Shown here in pieces: positions 8,200-17,270 of a stretch of 31,075 bases of DNA (positions are counted from its first letter, which is position 1; the number at the start of each line of letters is the position of its first letter). The notes under the pieces are model-generated. The model saw only the letters and a program-made list of their open reading frames with translations. It did not search any database and was not told where the DNA came from. The stretch comes from a virus, in the IMG/VR virus record IMGVR_UViG_3300036859_000033, positions 1 to 31,075 of that record, one strand, 5' to 3'. The position numbers and the translations under genes are program-made.

Positions 8200-9830
8200 T
8201 ACCGTCCCGCCGTCTGCGGCTTGATGGTCTGAAGCATCGTCTGCGCCATACGCTGCTCGTCAGCCGACAGTTTCCCGGACGAGATCGCATCCTCGATGAT
8301 CGAAGCACTCGCCCGGGTGTAGGTTCCCTGCCGCACGAGTTGTCGGAAGCCGGATACCGCGCGCTCCGCCTCGTCCGGCGATAGCTTCTTGGCTACGCCT
8401 TTGACCGCCTCCGCGACCTTCCCGATGCGCTCCGCGCGCCGCGCCTGATTCGCCGCAAGCCGTCCTTCTGGTGCTGCCGACGCTGGCTCGACCAGCGTCG
8501 GGCCCGGCTCTGCATCCGCCACCAGTTTCGGTGCCGCCGCGGGTGCCGGTGCCGGCTTTGGTGCTGGCGCCGGGGCGGGTTGCGGACCGGGTCTGTCGGG
8601 CTGGCCGACGACGACCTCAGCCCAGCCATTGCCGTGCCTCACGTACCACTTTCCGTCAGGAGCCTTCTGCGCGCCCTGCACGGGGGCCTGTTCTGGCGGA
8701 TTGACCGGTTGCAGGATGGCTGGTTGTCCCGGCACGCCAGGTTTTGCCCCGAACCCGAGTACTCCACTGGAGGGTGGTTTCGCCTCCACCGCCGGCTTGA
8801 ACTCGGAAATCTGTCCGCCCGGCAACTCGACCATGATGCGCTGGCCGTCTGGCGAAAACTTCACATCTGCCTTCAGTCCGGTTCGCACCCCGCCAGGGCC
8901 AAGCTGTTGAATCTCGCCGGTCTTGGAGTTGATCGAGACCGGGACCTCCATGTTTCCGTGGGTGACGTTTCCCAATTTCCACTCGCCTTGGCCAACCTGC
9001 TGCCAAGTGCCTTTCCCCTTGTTGAAGAGAATGCCGTCCTTGATGTCGAACTGATCAGAGGACGGGACTTCGGCGATATTCCGCCCGCTGCCTTTCTCGA
9101 TCAGTCGTTCTCCGGGTTTCAACACCTGGGTCTCGGGCTTCTTGACGAGGCCGAGCGCCATTGCCGTCTTTCCCACGAACATGGAGATCGGCGCGCCGGT
9201 CTTCGCGTCCACCGAACTCAGGACGCGGTCCCCGGACTTGGGGTCGACCTCGAGCACGGTCTTGTCCGGCAACACCGCATGAGTGCCTTTCTGATTCCAG
9301 ACCGAAGCGAGGTCAGGTCTTTTCCCGACGGCATCATTCTGCATGACCGCGCGAACGATGTCAGCCGCCCCCTCATCGACGAGCTTTCGTTGCGCCTGAC
9401 GAATCTGCATCGCCTTCATGGGGTCGCCGGCCTGTTCGGCCGCCTTCGCCATCGCTTCCAGCACGCCGATCTGGCCATAGGGGACCTGAGCCTCGATGCC
9501 GGAGAGTCTTCCCCCAAGCGGTTCCGGTGGTCCCTCGACTCCTTCGCCAAGCTCAGCCCCGGCGGTGGCTTGCCGCGCGGCAGCCGGAAACCCAGACTGA
9601 CGCCTGGCGTCTTCAGCCGCAGCGCCCGCGCCCGCTCTGCGCACCGCCTCATCCACGCCCCGAGCTCGCGTGACATCCTCCAGCCCCATCTGGCCCAGCC
9701 GCTCCTGTTGCAAGCGGAGCCTGGCTTGCTGCTGTCGCGCCCGAATGTCCTCCGCGCGAAGGTCGGACTCGTACATCGTGTCGTTCATCGACTTCGAAAC
9801 GATGCCGGCGTTTGCGAGCCAGTCAGCCAT
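8199..9830 (-). CDS. Internal virion protein candidate, 543 aa
   Basis: ATG 9830 has a good ribosome site (AGGAGAT) and ends in TAATG overlap with the next gene. Residues about 20-60 form an Arg/Gln-rich coiled-coil helix (RARQQQARLRLQQERLGQ). The centre (about 150-370) is a mixed domain with repeated KPGERLIEKGSG-like turns. Residues about 415-455 are a Pro/Ala linker with PAPAPKPAPAP, and the end is helical (VRQGTYTRASASIIEDAISS). There is no transmembrane segment and no enzyme motif. It is the middle member of a three-gene block of large Ala-rich proteins, which fits an ejected internal core protein; a tail-assembly role cannot be excluded. Confidence 0.72.
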   Translation of the reverse strand: MADWLANAGIVSKSMNDTMYESDLRAEDIRARQQQARLRLQQERLGQMGLEDVTRARGVDEAVRRAGAGAAAEDARRQSGFPAAARQATAGAELGEGVEGPPEPLGGRLSGIEAQVPYGQIGVLEAMAKAAEQAGDPMKAMQIRQAQRKLVDEGAADIVRAVMQNDAVGKRPDLASVWNQKGTHAVLPDKTVLEVDPKSGDRVLSSVDAKTGAPISMFVGKTAMALGLVKKPETQVLKPGERLIEKGSGRNIAEVPSSDQFDIKDGILFNKGKGTWQQVGQGEWKLGNVTHGNMEVPVSINSKTGEIQQLGPGGVRTGLKADVKFSPDGQRIMVELPGGQISEFKPAVEAKPPSSGVLGFGAKPGVPGQPAILQPVNPPEQAPVQGAQKAPDGKWYVRHGNGWAEVVVGQPDRPGPQPAPAPAPKPAPAPAAAPKLVADAEPGPTLVEPASAAPEGRLAANQARRAERIGKVAEAVKGVAKKLSPDEAERAVSGFRQLVRQGTYTRASASIIEDAISSGKLSADEQRMAQTMLQTIKPQTAGR

Positions 9831-9832
9831 GG

Positions 9833-12217
9833 CTATCTCCTGAGACCGTAGGAGGCGTGGCTCACGCGACCGCCGCGGTTATAGGACATGACCCCGGGAT
9901 TCATCGACATCCCTCCCATCGTGTCCAATCCGTTGGATCGCCGCTTCATCCCGGCCTGATTGATGGCCTCGAAGATTTCCTTGCCGGAGAGTTCCACCGC
10001 ATCGGCGTTCATCACGACCTCGCCAGTGGAAAGCGCAGCGGGTTGTTGTCCGTCTATCACGGCCGGGATACTGTCCGACGTTTCCGTGCCTGGCCCCATC
10101 ATCTCGCCCATGTCACTCGCGTCGGGCATCGCCATGCCCTGCCGTCCGACACCACCACCATCGGCGTACATCGATGGCGGTTTGAATCCCCTCATGTGCG
10201 GAGTGATGGGCTTCTTCACCAACCCACCTCTGGCGTACCGTCGAGTCACGGCCATGCGGCTTTGACGTTCCGCCTCTTCGTCCGACATGCCACGTTTCAT
10301 GAGGAGCACCTTCAGGCGCATCCGCTTCTCGGCTTCGGGTTGTTCCGTCCCGACGATGCCGCCCTTGGCGAATCCCCAGTCAGTTGAACCGCCATACGGA
10401 TCCATACTCGCGCTTCCGTAGGGCGTTTGAAATGGCGCATAGCTTGCACCGCCTGGAGAGCTTTCGCCAAACCAGCTCGAGGCCGTCTTACCCAGGGCAT
10501 TCACGATCGGCGCAACGAATTGCCCGCGCGCCTGCATGTTCGATTGATTCTGCAAGAACTGATTGCGCGAGGCGTTTGTCGCCGCGTTCGATGCCGCCCC
10601 AGCACTGGCCGCAGATTGCGCCGGGATGTTTCTACCCAGCCCCACGACGTCTACCGCCTTGGAGTAAGCCAGGTCCCGAACACGATCGGCAGCGGTCGTT
10701 TGCGCCCCGGCCATCGTCGCCCCCTTCGCCAGATCGGTGCTTCCCATCGCAGCCTGATACGCAGGAGCTGCAGGGTTGATCCCGTAGCTCTGAAGTCTTG
10801 ACTCGGTTTGCTTCTGCGCCTGATTGAAAGCTCCCGTGACATCCGCATTTGCCTTGCCCGAAGCCCGAGCGAACTCTTCCGGAGATCCAGCAGTCATGGC
10901 CTGGTTGATAAGATTCGTCTCCAACGGCTGGTAGTGCGTCTTGTAGTAGTTCCACTGGTCCGCGGCGATGGCCGCCATCTGGTTCGCCGAATTCACGCCC
11001 GCCGCAGGGTCGCCGCCATCGCCTCCGCTGCCCATCAGAGCCGAGACGATGGTTCCGATAACCGACGGACTGATGCCGAGACTGCTCAGGAAATTGGTGA
11101 GGCCAGCGGTTCCCGTTGGCGGCGTGGAAGGCGGGGTCGCTGGGGCGGCACCCCCCGGCGCATTGCTGCCGCTAGGATTACCCGGAGGCGTAGGCGGTGT
11201 CTGCGGCCACGTCGATGGGTCTGTGGGATTGAATGGCGCCGTGGCGTCAAAGCCGGATCCGGTGCCAATACTCGTCCCCATCCCGGAAGTCCCAGTAGCC
11301 ACCCCCTCTCCAATGGCAGCGGCCGCCTCTGCATTCGCGGCAGCGATCTCTGCCGCCGTAGCGGGGAAATTGCCGGTCGCCCCCCCAAGGGCGGCATCGA
11401 ACCCGCCAGTAGTCGTAAACGTTGACGGGGCAGTGGTGGACCAGCCAGCCACGCCGCCAGCCTCAGCGGCCCCAATGCCACCCGAAGCAAAACCAGCCTC
11501 GCCGAGCGAGCCAGCAGGGAAGGCTGAACCTGTCGCACCACCCGCCGCCCCAGCACCGCCTCCGACTCCCGCCGCTGCCGCAGCGCCCGTCAGGGCCATG
11601 AAAATCTCGGGGCCGTAATCAAATGCTTTCTCAAGTCCTTTGGGGGCGTTCTTGGCCGTTACCGCATCACCCATTTGCCTGTGGTCGATCAGCCAGCCAT
11701 ATTCGGGGTGATAAAACGGAGTAGGCGCACCCGGCACAAATTCCTGAGCGCGACTCATGTCCATATCGCCAATGCGGAGGTACTGACGGCCCCCGATTGT
11801 TACTCTATCGAAGCCCTCACCGAAGCCGCGCATCGAGTCAGCCATCGTCTCATCCATGCCGAGTTCGCCGGTTTCGGGATCTCGGCGCAGATTAAACGGC
11901 CGCTGGACAGGATTGCCATCGTCGTCCACGCCCATCGTGTAGTAATAGTCCTCCATCTCATCCAGAGTTTCTTCAGGGTTTGCTGGCTTGGCTCGTCTCT
12001 GCCCGATCTGGATGCCCTGCGCCTGCCGGTAGGCTTCAGCCAGCGATTGCGGGGTGGCGCGAGTCCCCCAAGGATTCTGCGGTGCCGCCGCCTGCACGCC
12101 AGCCAGCGCGCCGGTTGGCTGTACCTGAGGCGTCCCCGAGGATGACGCGATAAGCGCCTGCACCTGAGCAGGAGTGATGCCCAGTTGCTGGGCGAGTGCG
12201 TTGATGTCGATTGCCAT
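9833..12217 (-). CDS. Internal virion protein candidate, 794 aa, Gly/Ala-rich
   Basis: It starts at ATG 12217, overlapping the previous stop (TAATG). The N-terminus (LAQQLGITPAQVQALIAS) is a small helical module. Residues about 205-300 are very Ala/Gly-rich and hydrophobic (FMALTGAAAAAGVGGG), and a Pro-rich stretch follows at about 335-370. Residues about 400-600 are helical and Gln/Ala/Asn-rich, like phage internal core proteins. Short Gly-Gly-rich motifs (FAKGGIVG, RRYARGGLVKKP, MYADGGGVG) lie in the last 200 residues. DSIPAVIDGQQPAALSTGEV at about 715-734 resembles a motif of tape-measure and internal virion proteins. The role in DNA ejection is inferred from size, composition and neighbours. 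Confidence 0.75.
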   Translation of the reverse strand: MAIDINALAQQLGITPAQVQALIASSSGTPQVQPTGALAGVQAAAPQNPWGTRATPQSLAEAYRQAQGIQIGQRRAKPANPEETLDEMEDYYYTMGVDDDGNPVQRPFNLRRDPETGELGMDETMADSMRGFGEGFDRVTIGGRQYLRIGDMDMSRAQEFVPGAPTPFYHPEYGWLIDHRQMGDAVTAKNAPKGLEKAFDYGPEIFMALTGAAAAAGVGGGAGAAGGATGSAFPAGSLGEAGFASGGIGAAEAGGVAGWSTTAPSTFTTTGGFDAALGGATGNFPATAAEIAAANAEAAAAIGEGVATGTSGMGTSIGTGSGFDATAPFNPTDPSTWPQTPPTPPGNPSGSNAPGGAAPATPPSTPPTGTAGLTNFLSSLGISPSVIGTIVSALMGSGGDGGDPAAGVNSANQMAAIAADQWNYYKTHYQPLETNLINQAMTAGSPEEFARASGKANADVTGAFNQAQKQTESRLQSYGINPAAPAYQAAMGSTDLAKGATMAGAQTTAADRVRDLAYSKAVDVVGLGRNIPAQSAASAGAASNAATNASRNQFLQNQSNMQARGQFVAPIVNALGKTASSWFGESSPGGASYAPFQTPYGSASMDPYGGSTDWGFAKGGIVGTEQPEAEKRMRLKVLLMKRGMSDEEAERQSRMAVTRRYARGGLVKKPITPHMRGFKPPSMYADGGGVGRQGMAMPDASDMGEMMGPGTETSDSIPAVIDGQQPAALSTGEVVMNADAVELSGKEIFEAINQAGMKRRSNGLDTMGGMSMNPGVMSYNRGGRVSHASYGLRR

Positions 12218-13308
12218 TATTCGTATCCTCTGACGACTACGTGAATTTTGCTGCTCGCGGTGAAGTTACCGGCGGCGGTGACGATGACGGTCGTGGTCGT
12301 CGTTGCGACCTTGAGCGCAACGATGTCGGTATCGCTGTTTGCTACGGCAGCGGGAGCATTGGTAAATGCGTTGGCGAACGTGACGGTGAATGTTAGCGTG
12401 CCTATCGTCGTGCCGATAGTGACCGTGAACGCTTCGTCTTTACCGGCTATGGCTGAACCTGTGCCGCCGCCGCCGCTGGTGAGCGTGGGGGTGGTGCCCA
12501 TGTGGTTAAAATGTTTTTCTGTCCCGTTCAGCTTCGCGTGTGATGTTCCAGCAATTTGAAGGAGCACGCTATTTTGCGTTCCAGCGGACGGAGTTCCAGT
12601 ATTGAGCGTCACACCGCCAGCGGTTCCTGTTGCGGCATTACCTCCTGTAATGCTTATAGTTCCACCAGCAGCATTTCCAGTAGCTGTTCCACCAGACACA
12701 AATAGCAAGCCACCAGCACGGTTTGTGCCTACCCCACTGCCTGCTGTAATATTTAATTGTCCGCCGACGCCGTTTCCGGATTCGCCTCCTACTAACTGTA
12801 TTATCGGTGGGGTGCCAGTTACTACAACAACTCCTTTTATGCTTTTCGTTCCCGCGCCGACCGCCTGTAACGTGTGTGCTGAAATCTGCCATGTAAGAAC
12901 GCCACCAACAGTTAGCCCTAGTGTGTCCGCGTCAGCAAGATATAGGCCGTTCGTGGGATCACTGGCAAACGAATAACTCGGGGCAGCGGCACTTCCATCC
13001 CCAAGCAACAACGGATCAGGCACAGGCACCGCCCCGAACGTCTCATCCCCGAGCAGGACATGCGTGCCGTCACCGTCACCGACAACGACCGTCCGGGAGG
13101 CGGGATCCTCCTGGAGCCGGTTGATGAGTTCGTTGAGCTTATTCGCCATCCCGGTCAGGGTGGCGTGAGAGCCAAGAAGATTGATCGGCGAAATCAGCGG
13201 CAGTCTTCCGGTGGCCGCTTCCACCACCGCCTTGATCTCGCGGAAGTGCTGGGCAGCCAGCGAATCCTGCCAGCCTTGCGGATCGGAAATCTGGCGTTTG
13301 ATGGTCAT
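12217..13308 (-). CDS. Tail fibre / adhesin-like protein with Gly repeats, 363 aa
   Basis: The start ATG 13308 overlaps the upstream stop (ATGA). Residues 1-70 are helical and could attach to the tail or form a trimer. Residues about 108-150 contain PSYSFASDPTNGLYLADADT and GLTVGGVLTWQIS, a pattern common in phage fibre shafts. Residues about 182-247 hold four Gly-Gly-led repeats of 15-17 residues, suggesting a beta-solenoid or trimeric shaft. The C-terminal domain (about 290-363) is Thr/Val-rich beta structure and may be the tip. The DNA for the repeat region is visibly lower in GC than its surroundings, which suggests exchange of the shaft. No chaperone domain or hydrolase motif is seen. 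Confidence 0.78.
   Translation of the reverse strand: MTIKRQISDPQGWQDSLAAQHFREIKAVVEAATGRLPLISPINLLGSHATLTGMANKLNELINRLQEDPASRTVVVGDGDGTHVLLGDETFGAVPVPDPLLLGDGSAAAPSYSFASDPTNGLYLADADTLGLTVGGVLTWQISAHTLQAVGAGTKSIKGVVVVTGTPPIIQLVGGESGNGVGGQLNITAGSGVGTNRAGGLLFVSGGTATGNAAGGTISITGGNAATGTAGGVTLNTGTPSAGTQNSVLLQIAGTSHAKLNGTEKHFNHMGTTPTLTSGGGGTGSAIAGKDEAFTVTIGTTIGTLTFTVTFANAFTNAPAAVANSDTDIVALKVATTTTTVIVTAAGNFTASSKIHVVVRGYE
12567..12767 (-). repeat. Four tandem ~16-codon Gly-Gly repeats in the fibre gene
   Basis: Successive units begin GGQLNITAG, GGLLFVSGG, GGTISITGG and GGVTLNTG and are 15-17 residues long. Each has alternating hydrophobic residues followed by a Gly/Ala/Thr turn. The regular period implies one coil or strand-turn per unit. 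Confidence 0.7.
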
Positions 13309-15518
13309 ACCGCTATCTTCCCAAGTTCCCTTTCGGTCTCAGCGACCTTGAAGTAGCGCACATTGATATTCCCCGAGAGCCTGAATTCGAAACTATCGCT
13401 CTTGAAGCCGCCGGGCATCCTGACCGGATCGCGCGTCGTCAGATTCTTCGAGAACACCAAACTCGTGTCCTGGCCCGTGGCGGTGGAGAGCGTGGTGATG
13501 GCATACACCTGGAGGAGCAGATTTCGGTCGTCGTAGTTTCCGCCCGTGCCGCCGACGAGAAGACTGCCGCGCAATGGGAATCCCCACTGGTTCCCGGCCG
13601 TGCCGTCGATAAACGGATCGGCGGTGCTCTGCTGAATATAGCCGCGCGTGATGTGCCCCCGCATGCTTCCTTTGGTGACGCCGGACTGTTCCCAGATGCG
13701 CTTCCACACCACCGTCCCATCGGTGGCTGTTCCTCCGACCGTCCCAGGAAAGGCGAACTGCGTACTCGATGACGTTCCCATCGCAAGACAGATCGCCATC
13801 ATCCGGCTGTCCGTGCTCTTGATGATGGATGCCAATGACGCTGTCCCTGCCGAAGTCGTATAGGACGTGCTCGCAGACCACAGGACGATGTTGGCGGTGT
13901 CGATCTCGCCTGTTCCGAGAATCCCCGAATTCACTGCGACGTTGGAAGCAGATGATTCCACCAAGGCTGAAGTGTTGAGCGCCAAGGCGGAGTAGTCCGC
14001 ATCCACCTGGATCGCGCCGAAGTTGACCGGCTTCGGTAGCACGAAAATCTTGCTCTTCCAGTCGAACGGAGAATTGTTGAACGTGTCCGAGTCCCACTGG
14101 TAGATCACGCTGTTTTGCAGCAAGTAGAGTTTCGAGGTCTCCGGGTCCAGCCAGACCCCCTGGACACTATAGTTCCCGAAGGTCAGCGGCCCCTGCGGAT
14201 TTGTCTTGTCGAAGATGAAATTCGCTCCATCCTCGTCGTCATTCAGGAAAAACCCGAAGTACGTGTCCAGATAACTGTGCGCTATGATCGTGTCCGGGAA
14301 GCACTGCGCCCTCCACTCATCGCGCTTCATGAAGGGCTCGATCGCGTTCACCACCCCGCCGACCCCGGCCAGAGCCAGCCCGTCCGAGGTAGGCCACGCC
14401 ACGCCGAATGGGAAACTCACCGTACCGCGCTTGGACACGCACGGATGATTTTCCTCGATCCGCGCCATGCTCATCGTGTCGGGCCTGGCTCCGACTATCG
14501 CGTACGGGAATCCCTTGGTCGTCACGATCATGGTCTGGCCGTAAGCACCTAGGCTCACGATGTCGAAGTTCGCCACGAGCTGGTAGCGCGTCGGCCAAGC
14601 ATGCGGCCGGAACGGCTCGGAAAAGCAAATCCGATTCCCGGAGAACCCAGCGAGGATCCCGTTCGGAAGGGCGATCAATCCCATCATGTCAGAGGGCGGG
14701 GCTATCCACTCCGAGCCTGCCACGCCAGGAATGAACGTCGGGCAGATCGCCCCCAGATTCCCATCGGCTACCGTATCGTTGGTGCTGGTCGTAACCATCG
14801 GCACGTTATCCAGCGCCAACTGGTAGTTCGTGTTGCCGGCGGAATCCGTCAGCGTCCGGTATATGCGCTTGATCGCGGCACCAGTTCCCAGAGCGTACAA
14901 ACCAGCCGTCCCGGTGGAAAGCGCGGCGATCACCCACGTCGCATCGGACTTTCCCGTCCCCGTTCCCAACGGGCTCGGCGGGCCCTCCTCCGCCCAGCTC
15001 GCGGTCGAGGTCACATAGGTATAGGTGTAAATCCTCGTAACGCTCGTGGTCGAAGTCCCGCCGGTTCCTATGACCGTCGGCTGAGATCCAGGGGCAGGAA
15101 CCCCCATCTCAAGATAGGAGTGCGGGTAATTCGTGCTGCCCACCGTCGCCAGGTTGAGATCAGACTTTTTCGGGCCACCAGCGAAAGTTCCGGTGCCGGC
15201 AGAGTCCCCGGTGTAGTAAATCTTGAAATGGGTATCACCCGCAATCGGCCCCTTCACCACGTCAACATCGTCGGTCCAGGACAGCCAGAAGTCCCCGGTC
15301 GCGGTGGTAAAGGTCGTGGCCGTGGCGTACATCCGATACATCGACTTCAGCGCCCCGCCCTTGGTGGGGGTGTTGATGAGGGCCGGTTTCTTCCAGGAAC
15401 GCAGCTCGCCGGAGAAAAGCTGTACATTGTCCGCAGTCTGAGCACCGTTCGTGGGCAGCAAACGAGGACCCAGCCTCGGGGTGACGCCGCCGAAGTTGTT
15501 GATAGCCATTCCGGTCAC
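13305..15518 (-). CDS. Large tail / virion structural protein (stabilisation or nozzle-like), 737 aa
   Basis: The frame begins at GTG 15518; an ATG three codons on (15509) is the alternative, and neither has a strong ribosome site. The N-terminus (FGGVTPRLGPRLLPTNGAQ, then DNVQLFSGELRSWKKP) is a layout known from podovirus tail or DNA-stabilising proteins near the head-tail junction. The centre is rich in beta strands with aromatic turns, for example IYTYTYVTS, NRICFSEPFRPHAWP and YFGFFLNDDEDG, and may be propeller-like. The C-terminal 150 residues end in FEFRLSGNINVRYFKVAET, which resembles the closing part of many tail proteins. A nozzle-like role is inferred; the family is recognised only by style. 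Confidence 0.72.
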   Translation of the reverse strand: MTGMAINNFGGVTPRLGPRLLPTNGAQTADNVQLFSGELRSWKKPALINTPTKGGALKSMYRMYATATTFTTATGDFWLSWTDDVDVVKGPIAGDTHFKIYYTGDSAGTGTFAGGPKKSDLNLATVGSTNYPHSYLEMGVPAPGSQPTVIGTGGTSTTSVTRIYTYTYVTSTASWAEEGPPSPLGTGTGKSDATWVIAALSTGTAGLYALGTGAAIKRIYRTLTDSAGNTNYQLALDNVPMVTTSTNDTVADGNLGAICPTFIPGVAGSEWIAPPSDMMGLIALPNGILAGFSGNRICFSEPFRPHAWPTRYQLVANFDIVSLGAYGQTMIVTTKGFPYAIVGARPDTMSMARIEENHPCVSKRGTVSFPFGVAWPTSDGLALAGVGGVVNAIEPFMKRDEWRAQCFPDTIIAHSYLDTYFGFFLNDDEDGANFIFDKTNPQGPLTFGNYSVQGVWLDPETSKLYLLQNSVIYQWDSDTFNNSPFDWKSKIFVLPKPVNFGAIQVDADYSALALNTSALVESSASNVAVNSGILGTGEIDTANIVLWSASTSYTTSAGTASLASIIKSTDSRMMAICLAMGTSSSTQFAFPGTVGGTATDGTVVWKRIWEQSGVTKGSMRGHITRGYIQQSTADPFIDGTAGNQWGFPLRGSLLVGGTGGNYDDRNLLLQVYAITTLSTATGQDTSLVFSKNLTTRDPVRMPGGFKSDSFEFRLSGNINVRYFKVAETERELGKIAV

Positions 15519-15559
15519 AGTAAGAACCCCCTGCTTTGCATGAACTCCACCGGTGTCCT

Positions 15560-16315
15560 TCAGTCTGAGGGTGAGGTCGATGCGGTTGCCAGCGTCCCGG
15601 TAATACTGAAGTCCCCGCCCGTGCCGCGGTTCGTGGCAAAGTTGGCTGCCGCCTCGCCCTCATCAAGATGGAGGTAGACGAGCGGCGCGGTTCCTGTAGG
15701 AGCCGAGCCGTCAGAGCCAAGATTTACTGGTTTCCCGCTCGATGAAATGAACTTCCGGCGATTTCCATCAGAGGAGAAATCAAGGTATTGGCCTGGCGCG
15801 AAAAATATCTCCGCCATGCACCCGTTGAACTTTGATGTACCGGTGGTTCGCGCACCCACCGCCCAGTCGGTCTCCTCATACGCAATGGTGTCGTTGGTGA
15901 ACACGTTTACGTCCATGTCACTGACATCGGTGATGTAGATGTGGCGCGCAGCGGCTGCCATGTCCCACGAGGACAGGACGTGAAGCCAAGTGGCGCTAGT
16001 AAGATAGGTGTTTACCGTTCGTAGGTCGAGAATCTGCACCGCGCTCGTATTCACCGCGAGAATGGCAAACGTATTGCTGTTGTCTCTGGCAAATTGCAAG
16101 TTCAAAAGCACGCTCGACATCATTTGCATGGTGCCGCCATCGTCACCGTCTATCCTGACCCATCCTGAAAAAATCCCCTGCTTGGAGTTCGCCTGCCCGG
16201 TCAGGCCGGCGCCACGAAGCATGAAATCATTTGTGCCGTCGAAATCAGCCGCATCGCAAACTAATTCTGACGAGAAACGAAACGGATTCAGCAGAAACCC
16301 GCGCTGCCGTCTCAT
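15560..16315 (-). CDS. LamG / concanavalin A-like lectin-domain protein, 251 aa
   Basis: It starts at ATG 16315, overlapping the stop of the fibre-like gene (ATGA). Residues about 22-200 read as a LamG or concanavalin A-like sandwich. There is an early DFDGTNDFM strand-turn, GIFSGWVRIDGDDGG, a mid-domain TWLHVLSSWDM (the usual W-H-V strand) and FNGCMAEIFFAPGQYLD, equivalent to the typical 'G-x-h-a-e-h' strand. This fold usually binds carbohydrate. The last 50 residues resemble the end of such phage proteins (APLVYLHLDEGEAAANF). With fibre genes on both sides, it is probably a receptor-recognition protein. No glycosidase residues were identified. Confidence 0.75.
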   Translation of the reverse strand: MRRQRGFLLNPFRFSSELVCDAADFDGTNDFMLRGAGLTGQANSKQGIFSGWVRIDGDDGGTMQMMSSVLLNLQFARDNSNTFAILAVNTSAVQILDLRTVNTYLTSATWLHVLSSWDMAAAARHIYITDVSDMDVNVFTNDTIAYEETDWAVGARTTGTSKFNGCMAEIFFAPGQYLDFSSDGNRRKFISSSGKPVNLGSDGSAPTGTAPLVYLHLDEGEAAANFATNRGTGGDFSITGTLATASTSPSD

Positions 16316-17241
16316 GGCCTTCCGATCAGATAGACCTTTAGTCCCTTCGCCGCCGCTCCAGCCCCATCCACGTTGATCGTCATGATTGCGTCATCGCTCA
16401 ATGCGGTAGCCGCAAGCACCGACGGCACGGCAGCGGACTCAGTCGTGGATTCGCTGGTGTCGAAGGTCATCTTGGTCGAGAAGATGCTCGTGCCAGCGTG
16501 GGTGATGTCCACCGTCAATCCGGTCGCGGTCGAGACCGAAGTGAGCGATCCCTTGACTCTGGAGAGAGTCATCGCGTGCGGCATCCGGAACGTGACCTTG
16601 GCGCTACCGGTCGTGATCGTGGTCGTCTCGTCTCCCACCGCAACAGGGAGCGAAACCACTGCGCCGCCGATGATGCGAAAAGCCGTGCCGTCGTAGCGGT
16701 AGAGCCCGGAGAGCGGCATCTGGCCAATCGACAAGGCATTTCCGTCTTGGGTCTTGACGGTTGCCGTGCTCAAGGCATTGAGCGCAATCGTCGGGGCCGA
16801 TGTTCCGTTGCTGGTCGTGATGGTCAGGGGGTAGAGCAGGTTCGTCACCAGGCCCAAAGGGGCTGGAGTGAACGTGCCCTGGTAGGTGCGCCCGGTGTCA
16901 GTGGTGACGATGGAGACGCTTTTCAGGGCTTCCTGCTGGAGCTTGAGCAAGACCTCGCTCGATACCCGGGCCTCGATCCGGTCTCCGGCGGCCCATGCCT
17001 TGGCCGTCGTGCCGTTTGCCGCGCGCGAGATCGTCGCCGTGTCCGCCCCCGCGGTATGCGCCGTGACGATGATCTCCTCCAGCACGTTGCTGGTGTTCAG
17101 CAGGCAGCAGTAGAGGGAATCGCCCGCGGCGACGGCAGGGAAGCGGGCGCCGTGGCCGGCAGTGAAAGTGAGCGCCGTATCACCGGCAGCCAGCCCGGAG
17201 GCCAGTGTCCCGTAGGAATTGTCTTCGAGGATCAGCGCCAT
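16312..17241 (-). CDS. Tail fibre-like protein with conserved C-terminal beta module, 309 aa
   Basis: ATG 17241 lies 29 bases after the HNH gene stop, without a strong ribosome site. The N-terminal 100 residues (LILEDNSYGTLASGLAAGDT and a later AANGTTAKAWAAGDRIEARV) resemble an anchoring domain of phage tail proteins. Residues 100-200 are a linker with TVKTQDGNALSIGQMPLSG. The C-terminal 95 residues contain RMPHAMTLSRVKGSLTS, VDITHAGTSIFST and a closing AAAKGLKVYLIG, a module shared by fibre and appendage proteins of many unrelated phages. It probably acts at the tail or capsid surface in adsorption. The downstream lectin gene is translationally coupled to it, suggesting that the two products work together. 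Confidence 0.78.
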   Translation of the reverse strand: MALILEDNSYGTLASGLAAGDTALTFTAGHGARFPAVAAGDSLYCCLLNTSNVLEEIIVTAHTAGADTATISRAANGTTAKAWAAGDRIEARVSSEVLLKLQQEALKSVSIVTTDTGRTYQGTFTPAPLGLVTNLLYPLTITTSNGTSAPTIALNALSTATVKTQDGNALSIGQMPLSGLYRYDGTAFRIIGGAVVSLPVAVGDETTTITTGSAKVTFRMPHAMTLSRVKGSLTSVSTATGLTVDITHAGTSIFSTKMTFDTSESTTESAAVPSVLAATALSDDAIMTINVDGAGAAAKGLKVYLIGRP

Positions 17242-17270
17242 GTCAGTTCTGTTTCACCTGTAGTTGACGG

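Noticed and set aside
6595-9851. Long plus-strand frames (489 and 423 codons) opposite the internal-protein genes
   Set aside because: Both are antisense to coupled minus-strand genes and show low-complexity Arg/Gly/His sequence.
15560-17241. Diversity-generating retroelement target next to the lectin-like gene
   Set aside because: No reverse transcriptase, template repeat or accessory gene is in the window, and no duplicated variable region was seen near the lectin-like or fibre genes.
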